Shown piece by piece: positions 14,083 through 21,227 of a DNA stretch of 28,379 nucleotides. Source of the stretch: CAZCCC01 sp964497245. GTDB lineage: Bacteria; Patescibacteriota; Patescibacteriia; Buchananbacterales; UBA6539. The notes under the pieces were generated by a model. That model searched no databases and was not told where the DNA came from. It saw only the letters and a program-made list of their open reading frames with translations. The translations under genes were made by a program, and so were the position numbers. The stretch is from positions 1 to 28,379 of the forward strand of contig CAZCCC010000018.1 of NCBI GenBank assembly GCA_964497245.1. The letters run 5' to 3'. Each line of letters starts with the position of its first letter. Within the stretch, counting starts at the first letter, position 1.

Positions 14083-14763
14083 TTATTTATTGTTTTTTGG
14101 CTTAGATTTATCTTCTTCTTTATCTTTTTTAAAAACTTCACCTTTATAAATCCAGACTTTTATACCAATTGCCCCGTAAGTAGTTCTGGCAACTCCTCTG
14201 GCATAATCAATATCGGCTCTCAGCGTATGTAAGGGAAGACTCCCCGAATTTAAGGTTTCTGAACGTGCTATTTCCGACCCATTTAAACGTCCGGCTATTA
14301 CTATTTTAACGCCTTTGGCGTTGCTTCTCTCAACTCTGGAAATTGCCTGCTTCATCGATCGCCGATAGGGAATTCTTTTTTCCAAATCTGCGACAATTGC
14401 CTGAACTACTAACTCTGAAGAATAATTAGGATCGGCCACTTCCTGGATATTCACATTTAAGGTGGCTTTTGGATCTAAAAATTGCTTTTTTATTTTATTT
14501 TTTAAATCTTCAACACCCTGCCCACCCCGGCCGATAATCACTCCCGGCTTTGCCGAATAAATTATAATCGTTATTGTGGTTTGAGAACGTTCAATGTCAA
14601 TCTGGGCAACCGAGGCTTCTTTAAGCTGTTTTTTTATAAATTTCTTAATTAAAATATCCTGCTGTAAAAATCTAGCATAATCTTTTTTGCGGGAAAACCA
14701 CTTGGAATTCCAAGTATATAATTCTCCCATTCTAAATATTTTTGGATGTACTTTTTGTCCCAC
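14083..14763 (-). CDS. rpsC: Ribosomal protein uS3 (GTG start)
   Basis: Small-subunit head protein at the mRNA-entry site with helicase-related function. The family N-terminus GQKVHP-x-x-FR follows directly after a GTG at 14761-14763, so I place the start there (227 residues). The open frame continues upstream to an ATG at 14814, but that would add 17 unconserved residues and overlap rplV. KH domain: AKPGVIIGRGGQGVEDLK; C-terminal domain: ARSETLNSGSLPLHTLRADI and the final TYGAIGIKVWIYKGE. No SD is evident before the GTG. A short Lys-rich tail ends the protein. Confidence 0.93.
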   Translation of the reverse strand: MGQKVHPKIFRMGELYTWNSKWFSRKKDYARFLQQDILIKKFIKKQLKEASVAQIDIERSQTTITIIIYSAKPGVIIGRGGQGVEDLKNKIKKQFLDPKATLNVNIQEVADPNYSSELVVQAIVADLEKRIPYRRSMKQAISRVERSNAKGVKIVIAGRLNGSEIARSETLNSGSLPLHTLRADIDYARGVARTTYGAIGIKVWIYKGEVFKKDKEEDKSKPKNNK

Positions 14764-14788
14764 AAATTTTAATTTATTAATAATTTTT

Positions 14789-15406
14789 CTATCCAGTCTT
14801 CCTTTGAAAAACACCCTTTAGGAATCCCTTACTCTCCTTACCACCTTTGACATTTCCAGAATTTTTACCGGAAATTTTAAGTGCTTCTTTTTTTATTTCT
14901 TCCGGCCTGACTAATTTTACTTCATTTTTCTTGCCTTCTTTTTTATCCTTGTTTGACTTTTGTTTAGAACCTGACTTAACACCTAAAACTAAATCAATAT
15001 GACTTGTCCTTTTTCTTATCATTGTCGCCCGACCATGGGCTCTTGGTCTCCAACGTTTAATAACCGGACCATCGTTGGCAACTATCTTTTTAATATATAA
15101 ATCTTCCTTATCAATTTGAAAATTATTTCCTGCATTGGCAATTGCGGAATTAATCAATTTAACAATCGGTCTAACCGCAGCTTTATTGGCAAATTTCAAA
15201 TAATCCAAAGCTGCTTGGGTATTCATTCCTCTTACTTGACTAACAATCAACCTTGATTTACGTGGGGATATTTTAATAAATCTGGCCTTAGCTACAACTT
15301 CAGAAATATCTTTGAGGGATTTTTTCAAATCTTCCTTTTTTTTAGATTTAAAAACATCTTTATTCTTGTCGTTGATATTTAATTTTTTTATCTTTTTACT
15401 TTCCAT
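14789..15406 (-). CDS. rplV: Ribosomal protein uL22 with charged extensions
   Basis: Large-subunit protein whose beta hairpin lines the exit tunnel. The core (about 36-144) has KISPRKSRLIVSQVRGM, IVKLINSAIANAGNN and KRWRPRAHGRA. It is 205 residues long against about 110 usually: a basic N-terminal extension of about 35 and a Lys/Ser/Gly-rich C-terminal tail of about 60. The tail (SGSKQKSNKDKKEGKK) has no predicted fold. 8 bases from rpsS. Confidence 0.96.
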   Translation of the reverse strand: MESKKIKKLNINDKNKDVFKSKKKEDLKKSLKDISEVVAKARFIKISPRKSRLIVSQVRGMNTQAALDYLKFANKAAVRPIVKLINSAIANAGNNFQIDKEDLYIKKIVANDGPVIKRWRPRAHGRATMIRKRTSHIDLVLGVKSGSKQKSNKDKKEGKKNEVKLVRPEEIKKEALKISGKNSGNVKGGKESKGFLKGVFQRKTG

Positions 15407-15414
15407 ATACTAAG

Positions 15415-15753
15415 CTACTTTTTTTCAGCTGAAGCTGAGGCTTTTTTTCTCTCTTCCGCGGCCCTGGTAGCTACTGCTCTTTCTTGTTCTTTTGCCATCT
15501 TTCCGCCATGAATAATAAATTTTCTAGTTGGAGAAAATTCTCCTAAACGATGACCAACCATATTCTCAACAATAAAAACTGGGACATGAATTTTTCCGTT
15601 ATGAACTCCAATAGTATGACCAACCATCTCGGGAGTTATCATGCATGCTCGATCCCAAGTTTTTAAAACTGTTTTATCTCCCGGCTTCAAATCCTTCAAC
15701 TTTTTAAGGAGTTTCTCATTAACGTATGGACCTTTTTTAAGACTTCTTGACAT
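15415..15753 (-). CDS. rpsS: Ribosomal protein uS19
   Basis: Small-subunit head protein contacting the A-site finger. N-terminus MSRSLKKGPYVNEKLLKK, then MITPEMVGHTIGVHNGK and GHRLGEFSPTRKF. 112 residues with a short Ala/Lys/Glu tail. A 54-base gap with a small hairpin (15779-15799) separates it from rplB. Confidence 0.98.
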   Translation of the reverse strand: MSRSLKKGPYVNEKLLKKLKDLKPGDKTVLKTWDRACMITPEMVGHTIGVHNGKIHVPVFIVENMVGHRLGEFSPTRKFIIHGGKMAKEQERAVATRAAEERKKASASAEKK

Positions 15754-15778
15754 AATATTTGAACATTAGTTTTTAAGC

Positions 15779-15799
15779 TAAGGCGACTCATCCGCCTTA
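15779..15799. repeat. Hairpin between rplB and rpsS
   Basis: TAAGGCG (15779-15785) and CGCCTTA (15793-15799) form a 7-bp stem with a 7-base loop in the intercistronic gap. No T-run follows on the minus strand, so it is not a typical terminator; an RNA processing or stability element is possible. Confidence 0.55.
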
Positions 15800-15807
15800 A
15801 ACTTAAA

Positions 15808-16650
15808 CTATCTTCTCTTTTTTCTGCGACGTCTAATAATTAATTTATTTGAATACTTTTTCTTTTTTCTAGTGATTACTCCCATAGCCTTTTTACCCCA
15901 TAATGTTTTTGGCGCTTTCATACCGATTGGATTACTTCCTTCTCCACCTCCATGAGGATGATCAACCGGATTCATTGCTTTTCCACGGACAGTCGGTCTG
16001 ATTCCCATATGTCTTTTTCTACCAGCTTTACCAATTCTTATATGCATTGCTTCCGGATTAGAAACTTGCCCGATAGTAGCTGAAGATTTCTTATCAATCA
16101 GTCTGATTTCCCCAGATGGAAACCTTATTGTAGCATATTTTCCTTCGACTGCCATTAATTTGGCAGAAGACCCAGCAGTTCTGACTAATTGAGCGCCTTT
16201 GCCTGGAGTAATTTCTATATTGTAAATCAATGAACCCAAAGGTATGTATTCTAAAGGCATTCTATTGCCAATCTCAATTTCTGCTTGCTTTTTAGAAGAT
16301 ACTATCTTCTGTCCAACTTTCATTCCTAAAGAGGCAATTATATATCTTTTTTCTCCGTCTTCGTAGCTGATCAAAGCAATTCTGGCCCTACGGTTTGGAT
16401 CATATTCAATTGCCAAAACGGTTGCTGGCTGGTCAAATCTTTCGGCTTTATAATCTATCAGCCGATAAAATTGTTTGGCTCCACCACCTCTATGCCTTAC
16501 TGTAATTTTTCCCGAAGAATTTCTCCCACCGGTCTTCTTTTTAATCTTAATCAACTTCTTCTCTGGAGAAAATTTAGTAATATCTGAAAAAGTGTCAACC
16601 GATGTCTTTCGGCGAGCTGGAGTAGTTGGTTTGTAAACTTTTATCGGCAT
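15808..16650 (-). CDS. rplB: Ribosomal protein uL2
   Basis: Large-subunit protein near the peptidyl-transferase centre, essential for subunit joining. MPIKVYKPTTPARRKTSVD, VRHRGGGAKQFYRLID, and the conserved NPVDHPHGGGEGSNP with the His of the family, then a basic C-terminus of Lys/Arg runs. 280 residues, normal. 30 bases after rplW. Confidence 0.98.
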   Translation of the reverse strand: MPIKVYKPTTPARRKTSVDTFSDITKFSPEKKLIKIKKKTGGRNSSGKITVRHRGGGAKQFYRLIDYKAERFDQPATVLAIEYDPNRRARIALISYEDGEKRYIIASLGMKVGQKIVSSKKQAEIEIGNRMPLEYIPLGSLIYNIEITPGKGAQLVRTAGSSAKLMAVEGKYATIRFPSGEIRLIDKKSSATIGQVSNPEAMHIRIGKAGRKRHMGIRPTVRGKAMNPVDHPHGGGEGSNPIGMKAPKTLWGKKAMGVITRKKKKYSNKLIIRRRRKKRR

Positions 16651-16680
16651 TGTAGCTACTTAATATTAATTAACTTTCAC

Positions 16681-17109
16681 CTAAACTCCCTCGTAAACTT
16701 CAATTTTATCTCCGGGTTTTAAGGTAATCACTGCTTTTTTCCAATTTTTGGTTTTTCCCTGAGTTCGTCCATAACGAACTGACTTGCCTGACACATTCAA
16801 TATATTAATTTTGACCGGATTTACATTATATACTGCTCTAATGGCTTTCTTTATTTCAACTTTATTCGCAAAAGAATTTACCTCAAAGACATATTTCCCT
16901 TCAGCTGACATATTTCCAGCCTTTTCGGTAACTAAAGGCTTGACTAAAAACCGATATGAACTAACTGTCTTACCTTTTATTCCTTCGTTTTTTTTAGCAG
17001 GCTGAACTTTTGGCTGCTGGTTTTCCTTCTCTTCATTTACTTTTTTTTCCGTTTTAACTTTAGTTTCCGTGTCCAGCTTATCTTTTTTAAATTTATTTAA
17101 AAAACTCAT
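16681..17109 (-). CDS. rplW: Ribosomal protein uL23 with N-terminal extension
   Basis: Tunnel-exit protein, docking site for trigger factor and SRP. Core (about 52-142 of the chosen frame): FLVKPLVTEKAGNMSAEGKY, KVEIKKAIRAVYNVNPVKIN, and KNWKKAVITLKPGDKIEVYEG. It carries about 50 extra charged N-terminal residues (KKVNEEKENQQ). I chose the ATG at 17109, one base after the rplD stop; the longer frame would start at a TTG (17130) inside rplD. Confidence 0.95.
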   Translation of the reverse strand: MSFLNKFKKDKLDTETKVKTEKKVNEEKENQQPKVQPAKKNEGIKGKTVSSYRFLVKPLVTEKAGNMSAEGKYVFEVNSFANKVEIKKAIRAVYNVNPVKINILNVSGKSVRYGRTQGKTKNWKKAVITLKPGDKIEVYEGV

Positions 17110-17110
17110 A

Positions 17111-17812
17111 CTATTTGGCTGAATTAACAAAAATCTTCTTTATTATTTCAATTGCACCAACAGGCATTAACAAATATTTACTTCTTAAAATATCATAAAT
17201 ATTAAGACTGTCTGCATTAATTACACTAACTTTTGAAATATTTTTTGCTGATCTTTTTACGGCTTCGTCTTTTCCCGACAATACAACTAAAACACTTTTA
17301 TTACCAGTCTTACTTTCCCCAACTTTCATTGCTTCTTTTTTTTCTTTGGTTGTTTTCTTTTCTCTTAATTTTAAATTTTCTAAAATCTTAAAAAAATTCT
17401 TAGTTTTAGCTTCTTGTAATTTTAGCTGATCAACAAAAATTATATTTTTATTTGAGGCCTTATCAGACAAAGACATCAGTAAAGCCTTTTTCTTAACCTT
17501 CTTGTTTATTTTTAAAGAAAAATTACGATTACTACTGGGACCAAAAGTAACACCACCACCCCGCCATAAAGGAGAACGGATTGATCCGTGCCTGGCTCGG
17601 CCAGTACCTTTTTGCTTCCACGGCTTTCTTCCGCCACCGGATACCTGACTTTTGTCTTTTACCGCCGCCAAATTCTGCCGACTATTAGCCTGGTGAGCCA
17701 CTACTGCCTGATGTATAAGCTGCGGTTTTATCTCCAATCCAAAAATCTGCGGATCCAAATCAATCTCTTTCAATCCTTTACCTTCTATATTGTAAACAGT
17801 TGCTTTTAACAT
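17111..17812 (-). CDS. rplD: Ribosomal protein uL4
   Basis: Tunnel-wall protein, in E. coli also the autoregulator of the S10 operon. The extended tunnel loop is intact (GGGRKPWKQKGTGRARHGS, 59-77) followed by SPLWRGGGVTFGP. A Lys-rich insertion (about 145-170) lengthens it to 233 residues. It starts 2 bases after rplC. If uL4 also regulates here, its target could be the structured leader before rplC (18613-18911) rather than one before rpsJ; that is a guess. Confidence 0.96.
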   Translation of the reverse strand: MLKATVYNIEGKGLKEIDLDPQIFGLEIKPQLIHQAVVAHQANSRQNLAAVKDKSQVSGGGRKPWKQKGTGRARHGSIRSPLWRGGGVTFGPSSNRNFSLKINKKVKKKALLMSLSDKASNKNIIFVDQLKLQEAKTKNFFKILENLKLREKKTTKEKKEAMKVGESKTGNKSVLVVLSGKDEAVKRSAKNISKVSVINADSLNIYDILRSKYLLMPVGAIEIIKKIFVNSAK

Positions 17813-17814
17813 AA

Positions 17815-18612
17815 TTATTTGTCGGATTTTTTTCCTTCCTCTTTTGAAGGTTCAGATCCTTTTAAATCTTTCTTATTTTCCGGCACTTGATTTTTTACGG
17901 AATCATTTAATTTATCCCCTGAATCTTTTACTTCTTCTTGATTTTCCTCTTTCTTTTCTTCCATTTCAATTTTTTTAACCGGTTTTACAACTACTAAATC
18001 TCCCTTACTGGAAATTAAAAGTAAATTGCTTTTTGCTCCGGGTAAAGCGCCTTTTATAAATATCTCATTACCTTTTTCATCAACTTCAATTATCTCTAAA
18101 TTCTTAACCGACACTGCTTCCCCGCCCATTCTGCCTGACATCCTAGTGCCTTTAAAAACATGGTGAGGACCTCCTGCACCTATCGAACCAGGCATTCTGA
18201 GTTGGTCTTTATGTCCATGCGAAGCCGGACTGCCATGAAAACCGTGCCTTTTTACCACCCCTTGAAATCCTTTACCTTTAGAAATTCCGGAAACATTTAC
18301 TAAATCACCTTGCTTGAAAGTTGAGGCTTCAATTCTATCACCAACTTTTAAATTATTTACTTCTTCGCTATTTATTTTAAACTCTCGTAAATATTGAAAA
18401 TTCTCCAGATTTTTTAAATGCCCCTGCAAAGGCTTACTGATTTTCTTTTTATTACCAAATCCAATTTGAACCGCAGTATAACCATCTTTTTTCATATTTT
18501 TTATTTGAGCAATAACGCAAGGTCCAGCTACCACCTTAGTAACAGGGATAACTGCTCCATCTTCAGAAAATTTCTGGGTCATTTCTTTTTTTTCAGCTAA
18601 TATGAATTTCAT
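17815..18612 (-). CDS. rplC: Ribosomal protein uL3 with acidic/basic tail
   Basis: Early assembly protein of the large subunit. MKFILAEKKEMTQKF at the ATG (18612), VTKVVAGPCVIAQIKNMKKD, GISKGKGFQGVVKRHGFHG, and FKGTRMSGRMGGEAVSV. 265 residues: about 55 beyond the globular core, a low-complexity tail rich in Glu, Lys, Ser and Asp. The longer frame begins at a TTG (18633) and adds seven unconserved residues. A 299-base structured gap separates it from rpsJ. Confidence 0.95.
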   Translation of the reverse strand: MKFILAEKKEMTQKFSEDGAVIPVTKVVAGPCVIAQIKNMKKDGYTAVQIGFGNKKKISKPLQGHLKNLENFQYLREFKINSEEVNNLKVGDRIEASTFKQGDLVNVSGISKGKGFQGVVKRHGFHGSPASHGHKDQLRMPGSIGAGGPHHVFKGTRMSGRMGGEAVSVKNLEIIEVDEKGNEIFIKGALPGAKSNLLLISSKGDLVVVKPVKKIEMEEKKEENQEEVKDSGDKLNDSVKNQVPENKKDLKGSEPSKEEGKKSDK

Positions 18613-18911
18613 AATGTTATACTGTAGCCGCAAATAATTAATTTATTCACAGACTTTTTACAGGATAAATAAAATCTGCCTTAAAAAGCCAGATAATAAT
18701 ATCTTTTCGCTTATCCCTTAAATATAGGGTTGGAAATTTTGGCTTTTTGTAATTTTTTAGATCTCCTTAAATAATCATTTTGAAACTACAGAGGTTTTTC
18801 TCTGAAAACAGGGAAGCTTTCTCTGTACTTTCTAAAGATTAGTGCTAGCTTTTAGCTATGAATCTGCAAATTAAAGAATGAATTAAAGTACAAACTCGTA
18901 GCTAAAAGCTA
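18613..18911 (-). promoter_or_regulatory. Structured intercistronic region rpsJ-rplC (candidate r-protein leader)
   Basis: A 299-base gap with no convincing ORF in a cluster whose other spacings are mostly under 60 bases. Three inverted repeats stand out: TAGCTTTTAGCTA (18846-18858) with TAGCTAAAAGCTA (18899-18911), 13 bp perfect, abutting the rpsJ stop; ACAGAG/CTCTGT closing the segment around 18789-18827; and AAAAAGCCA (18683-18691) with TGGCTTTTT (18740-18748), 9 bp perfect, enclosing a smaller CCCT/AGGG hairpin. In the transcript the U-run of the last stem resembles a conditional terminator. No clear promoter box was found. Confidence 0.55.
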
Positions 18912-19277
18912 TTATGCCATCTTAATTTCAACGTCTACTCCAGACGGCAAATTTAAATTTTGCAGAGAATCAATAGTTTTAGGGGTTGGATCAAATATAT
19001 CAAGCAACCTTTTGTGGATTCTCATTTCATACTGTTCACGGGAATTTTTATGGACAAAAGAAGATTTCAAAACAGTATATTTCTTTTTTTCTGTCGGCAA
19101 AGGAATCGGTCCTAAAATTTTAACACCGGTCCGCTCAACGGTTTCCATAATAGTCCGGGTTGATTGATCAATTATTTTATGATCATAGGCCCTGATTTTT
19201 ATCCTTATTTTTTGCTTGCTATCTTCGGTTTCTTCTTCTTTTTTTACAGAAACCGGAATTTTCTTGATTGCTACCAT
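18912..19277 (-). CDS. rpsJ: Ribosomal protein uS10
   Basis: Small-subunit head protein that also partners NusB in antitermination. Core: KIRIKIRAYDHKIIDQSTRT, TGVKILGPIPLPTEKKKYTV, SSFVHKNSREQYEMRIHKRL and PSGVDVEIKMA. The ATG at 19277 gives 121 residues, about 20 more than E. coli, as an N-terminal KKEEETEDSK extension. The open frame runs to 19430, but that would overlap tuf and translate the intergenic hairpin (19304-19336). Confidence 0.96.
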   Translation of the reverse strand: MVAIKKIPVSVKKEEETEDSKQKIRIKIRAYDHKIIDQSTRTIMETVERTGVKILGPIPLPTEKKKYTVLKSSFVHKNSREQYEMRIHKRLLDIFDPTPKTIDSLQNLNLPSGVDVEIKMA

Positions 19278-19303
19278 GTTATTAAGAAAGAACTTATTAA
19301 CGT

Positions 19304-19336
19304 CCGCAGGGACAAAATAATATTTTGTCCCTGCGG
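19304..19336. repeat. 15-bp perfect hairpin between tuf and rpsJ
   Basis: CCGCAGGGACAAAAT (19304-19318), loop AAT, ATTTTGTCCCTGCGG (19322-19336). It fills half of the 67-base intercistronic space. On the minus strand no T-run follows, so it is unlikely to be a simple intrinsic terminator; it could protect the 3' end of tuf mRNA or be a cleavage site. Confidence 0.85.
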
Positions 19337-19344
19337 CTTTAAAT

Positions 19345-20535
19345 TTATTTAATGATTTTATTAACAACTCCGGCACCAATAGTTCTACCACCTTCACGAA
19401 TAGCAAATTTATGCTTTTCTTCCAAAGCAACCGGCTTAATTAATTTAATGGTTATATTGATGGTATCTCCAGGCATTACCATTTCAGTTCCTTCCGGTAA
19501 AATTACTTCACCAGTAACATCGGCTGTACCAATATAGAATTGCGGCTTATAGCCCTTGAAAAATGGGCTGTGTCTTCCGCCTTCATCTTTGGAAAGTATA
19601 TAGGTTCCGGCTTCAAATTCAGTATGAGGAGTAATTGAAGATGGTTTGGCTAAAACCTGACCTCTTTCAATTTCTTCTTTTTTAACGCCTCTAAGAAGTA
19701 GTCCAGCATTATCACCTGCCTGTCCTTCATCTAAAGATTTGTTAAACATTTCAATTCCGGTAATAACTGTCTTTTTAGTATCCTGCAAACCTACAATTTC
19801 AACTTCATCATTTAATTTTATAATACCCCTTTCAATTCTTCCGGTAGCAACAGTTCCCCTGCCTTCAATTGAAAAGATATCTTCAATTGGCATCAAAAAC
19901 GGCTTTTCAACATCCCGAACCGGTTCAGGTATATATTCATCAACCGCTTTCATTAATTCTTCCATACACTTTGTAGCTTCTGGATCTTGTGGATTTTCAA
20001 CAACTTTTAAAGCAGATCCGCGAATAATTGGGATTTCATCACCGGGAAATTCATATTTTTTAAGTAAATCTCTTACTTCTTCCTCTACTAAATCAATTAA
20101 TTCCGGCTCTTTAACTTGATCAACTTTATTTAAAAATACAACTACTGCCGGTACTCCAACCTGTCTTGCCAAAAGAATATGTTCTCTTGTCTGGGGCATC
20201 GGACCGTCAGTTGCTGCAACAACTAAAATAGCTCCATCCATCTGCGCAGCTCCAGTAACCATATTTTTCACATAGTCGGCATGACCCGGACAGTCAATAT
20301 GCGCATAATGGCGCTTGTCAGTCTCATACTCAACATGAGTAGTGGCGATAGTAATACCGCGATCTTTTTCTTCAGGAGCATTATCAATCTGATCAACAGA
20401 TCTCTTGGCGGCTTTAAATCCTTTTTCCGCCAGATAAGACAAAATAGCGGCGGTTAATGTCGTTTTACCATGATCAACATGACCAATGGTTCCAACGTTC
20501 AAATGAGGCTTAATTCTTTCAAATTTATCAGCCAT
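19345..20535 (-). CDS. tuf: Elongation factor Tu
   Basis: GTPase that delivers aminoacyl-tRNA to the ribosome. G1 GHVDHGKT (18-25), G2 RGITI (59-63), G3 DCPGH (81-85), G4 NKVD (136-139), G5 GSAL (173-176), followed by domains 2 and 3 (for example RGTVATGRIERG and GGRTIGAGVV). 396 residues, typical. It has its own promoter (20749-20778) and a 5' UTR of about 200 bases; AAGGA at 20547-20551 is the probable SD. Separated from fusA by the 113-aa gene. Confidence 0.99.
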   Translation of the reverse strand: MADKFERIKPHLNVGTIGHVDHGKTTLTAAILSYLAEKGFKAAKRSVDQIDNAPEEKDRGITIATTHVEYETDKRHYAHIDCPGHADYVKNMVTGAAQMDGAILVVAATDGPMPQTREHILLARQVGVPAVVVFLNKVDQVKEPELIDLVEEEVRDLLKKYEFPGDEIPIIRGSALKVVENPQDPEATKCMEELMKAVDEYIPEPVRDVEKPFLMPIEDIFSIEGRGTVATGRIERGIIKLNDEVEIVGLQDTKKTVITGIEMFNKSLDEGQAGDNAGLLLRGVKKEEIERGQVLAKPSSITPHTEFEAGTYILSKDEGGRHSPFFKGYKPQFYIGTADVTGEVILPEGTEMVMPGDTINITIKLIKPVALEEKHKFAIREGGRTIGAGVVNKIIK

Positions 20536-20554
20536 AATTAATTTTTTCCTTCTT

Positions 20555-20606
20555 TGCGATCTTTTGTGAGCCAGCCCTTTTGAAGGATAGTCAAAGGCGG
20601 ATCGCA
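20555..20606 (-). promoter_or_regulatory. Hairpin in tuf 5' UTR
   Basis: TGCGATC (20555-20561) and GATCGCA (20600-20606) form a 7-bp stem closing 38 bases, with an inner imperfect pairing CCTTTTGA/TCAAAGG (20576-20583 and 20591-20597). It sits directly upstream of the tuf SD, where it could influence translation initiation. Confidence 0.55.
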
Positions 20607-20748
20607 GTTACTTTTTAAATTATTAAATAAAAATTTATTAGCTATGAAACAAACTGTGAATCATTTAACTTTTAATGAATTCTTTCTAAAAATAACACTC
20701 TTAACAAATTATTTACTCTATCTACATTAATAATTAAATGCACTTTTG

Positions 20749-20778
20749 AGTATATAACATATTATTAATATTTGTCAA
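20749..20778 (-). promoter_or_regulatory. tuf promoter
   Basis: On the minus strand TTGACA (20773-20778), 18-base spacer, TATACT (20749-20754). Start near 20742, giving a leader of about 205 bases. The leader between 20607 and 20740 is AT-rich without a visible ORF. Confidence 0.75.
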
Positions 20779-20851
20779 CTATTCCAAGTAAAATACTATT
20801 TAATATGAAATAAATAGCTAAATTTAGATAAAAATATAAAATTGTAAAAAT

Positions 20852-21193
20852 TTAGTCTATTGGCTCAAAATAATACCTTTGATCTGATTTATTATTTTCT
20901 TTATCCTTTTCTATCTCAGTCTGATTAGCCTGTTTATTACTTTCATTGTCTGACTCAATGGCATTCAGCTGATCAATATCAGGCCACTCATTTCCTTGAG
21001 ACTGAAGCTCTTTCCAGTCGGCGATATCCTGACTAACTTTATTTGGATCACATTCTTTTTGTTCGGCAATTAGATTCTGATAACTGGAAAAAGGCATTAA
21101 AACATAGACCGGCCTACCTTCCTCGTCAAGAATTATCCTATTGTTACCTGTATTTTTTATTAATTCTATTATTTTTTCTAAAGAATCAGACAT
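20852..21193 (-). CDS. 113-aa protein between fusA and tuf
   Basis: I cannot assign a function. The N-terminal 45 residues (EKIIELIKNTG, then RIILDEEGRPVYVLMPFSSY) resemble the strand region of Phd/YefM-type antitoxins (a helix, then V-x-x-DEEG-x-P-V-x-V-x-x-x-x-x-Y), but there is no adjacent toxin. The remainder is acidic, low complexity (NESNKQANQTEIEKDKENNK) and ends with YYFEPID. No signal or membrane segment. It starts 34 bases after fusA and is followed by the tuf promoter, so it rides on the str transcript. My impression is that a protein with this ending is found at this place in related genomes; that needs a search. Confidence 0.75.
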   Translation of the reverse strand: MSDSLEKIIELIKNTGNNRIILDEEGRPVYVLMPFSSYQNLIAEQKECDPNKVSQDIADWKELQSQGNEWPDIDQLNAIESDNESNKQANQTEIEKDKENNKSDQRYYFEPID

Positions 21194-21227
21194 ATGCTAT
21201 TAATTAATTATTTATTTCACCTTTTGA

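Noticed and set aside
19278..19430. N-terminal extension of uS10
   Set aside because: It would overlap the end of tuf and read through the intergenic hairpin; the ATG at 19277 gives a normal protein.
20852..21193. Antitoxin of a type II toxin-antitoxin pair
   Set aside because: Only the first 45 residues resemble Phd/YefM and there is no neighbouring toxin gene.
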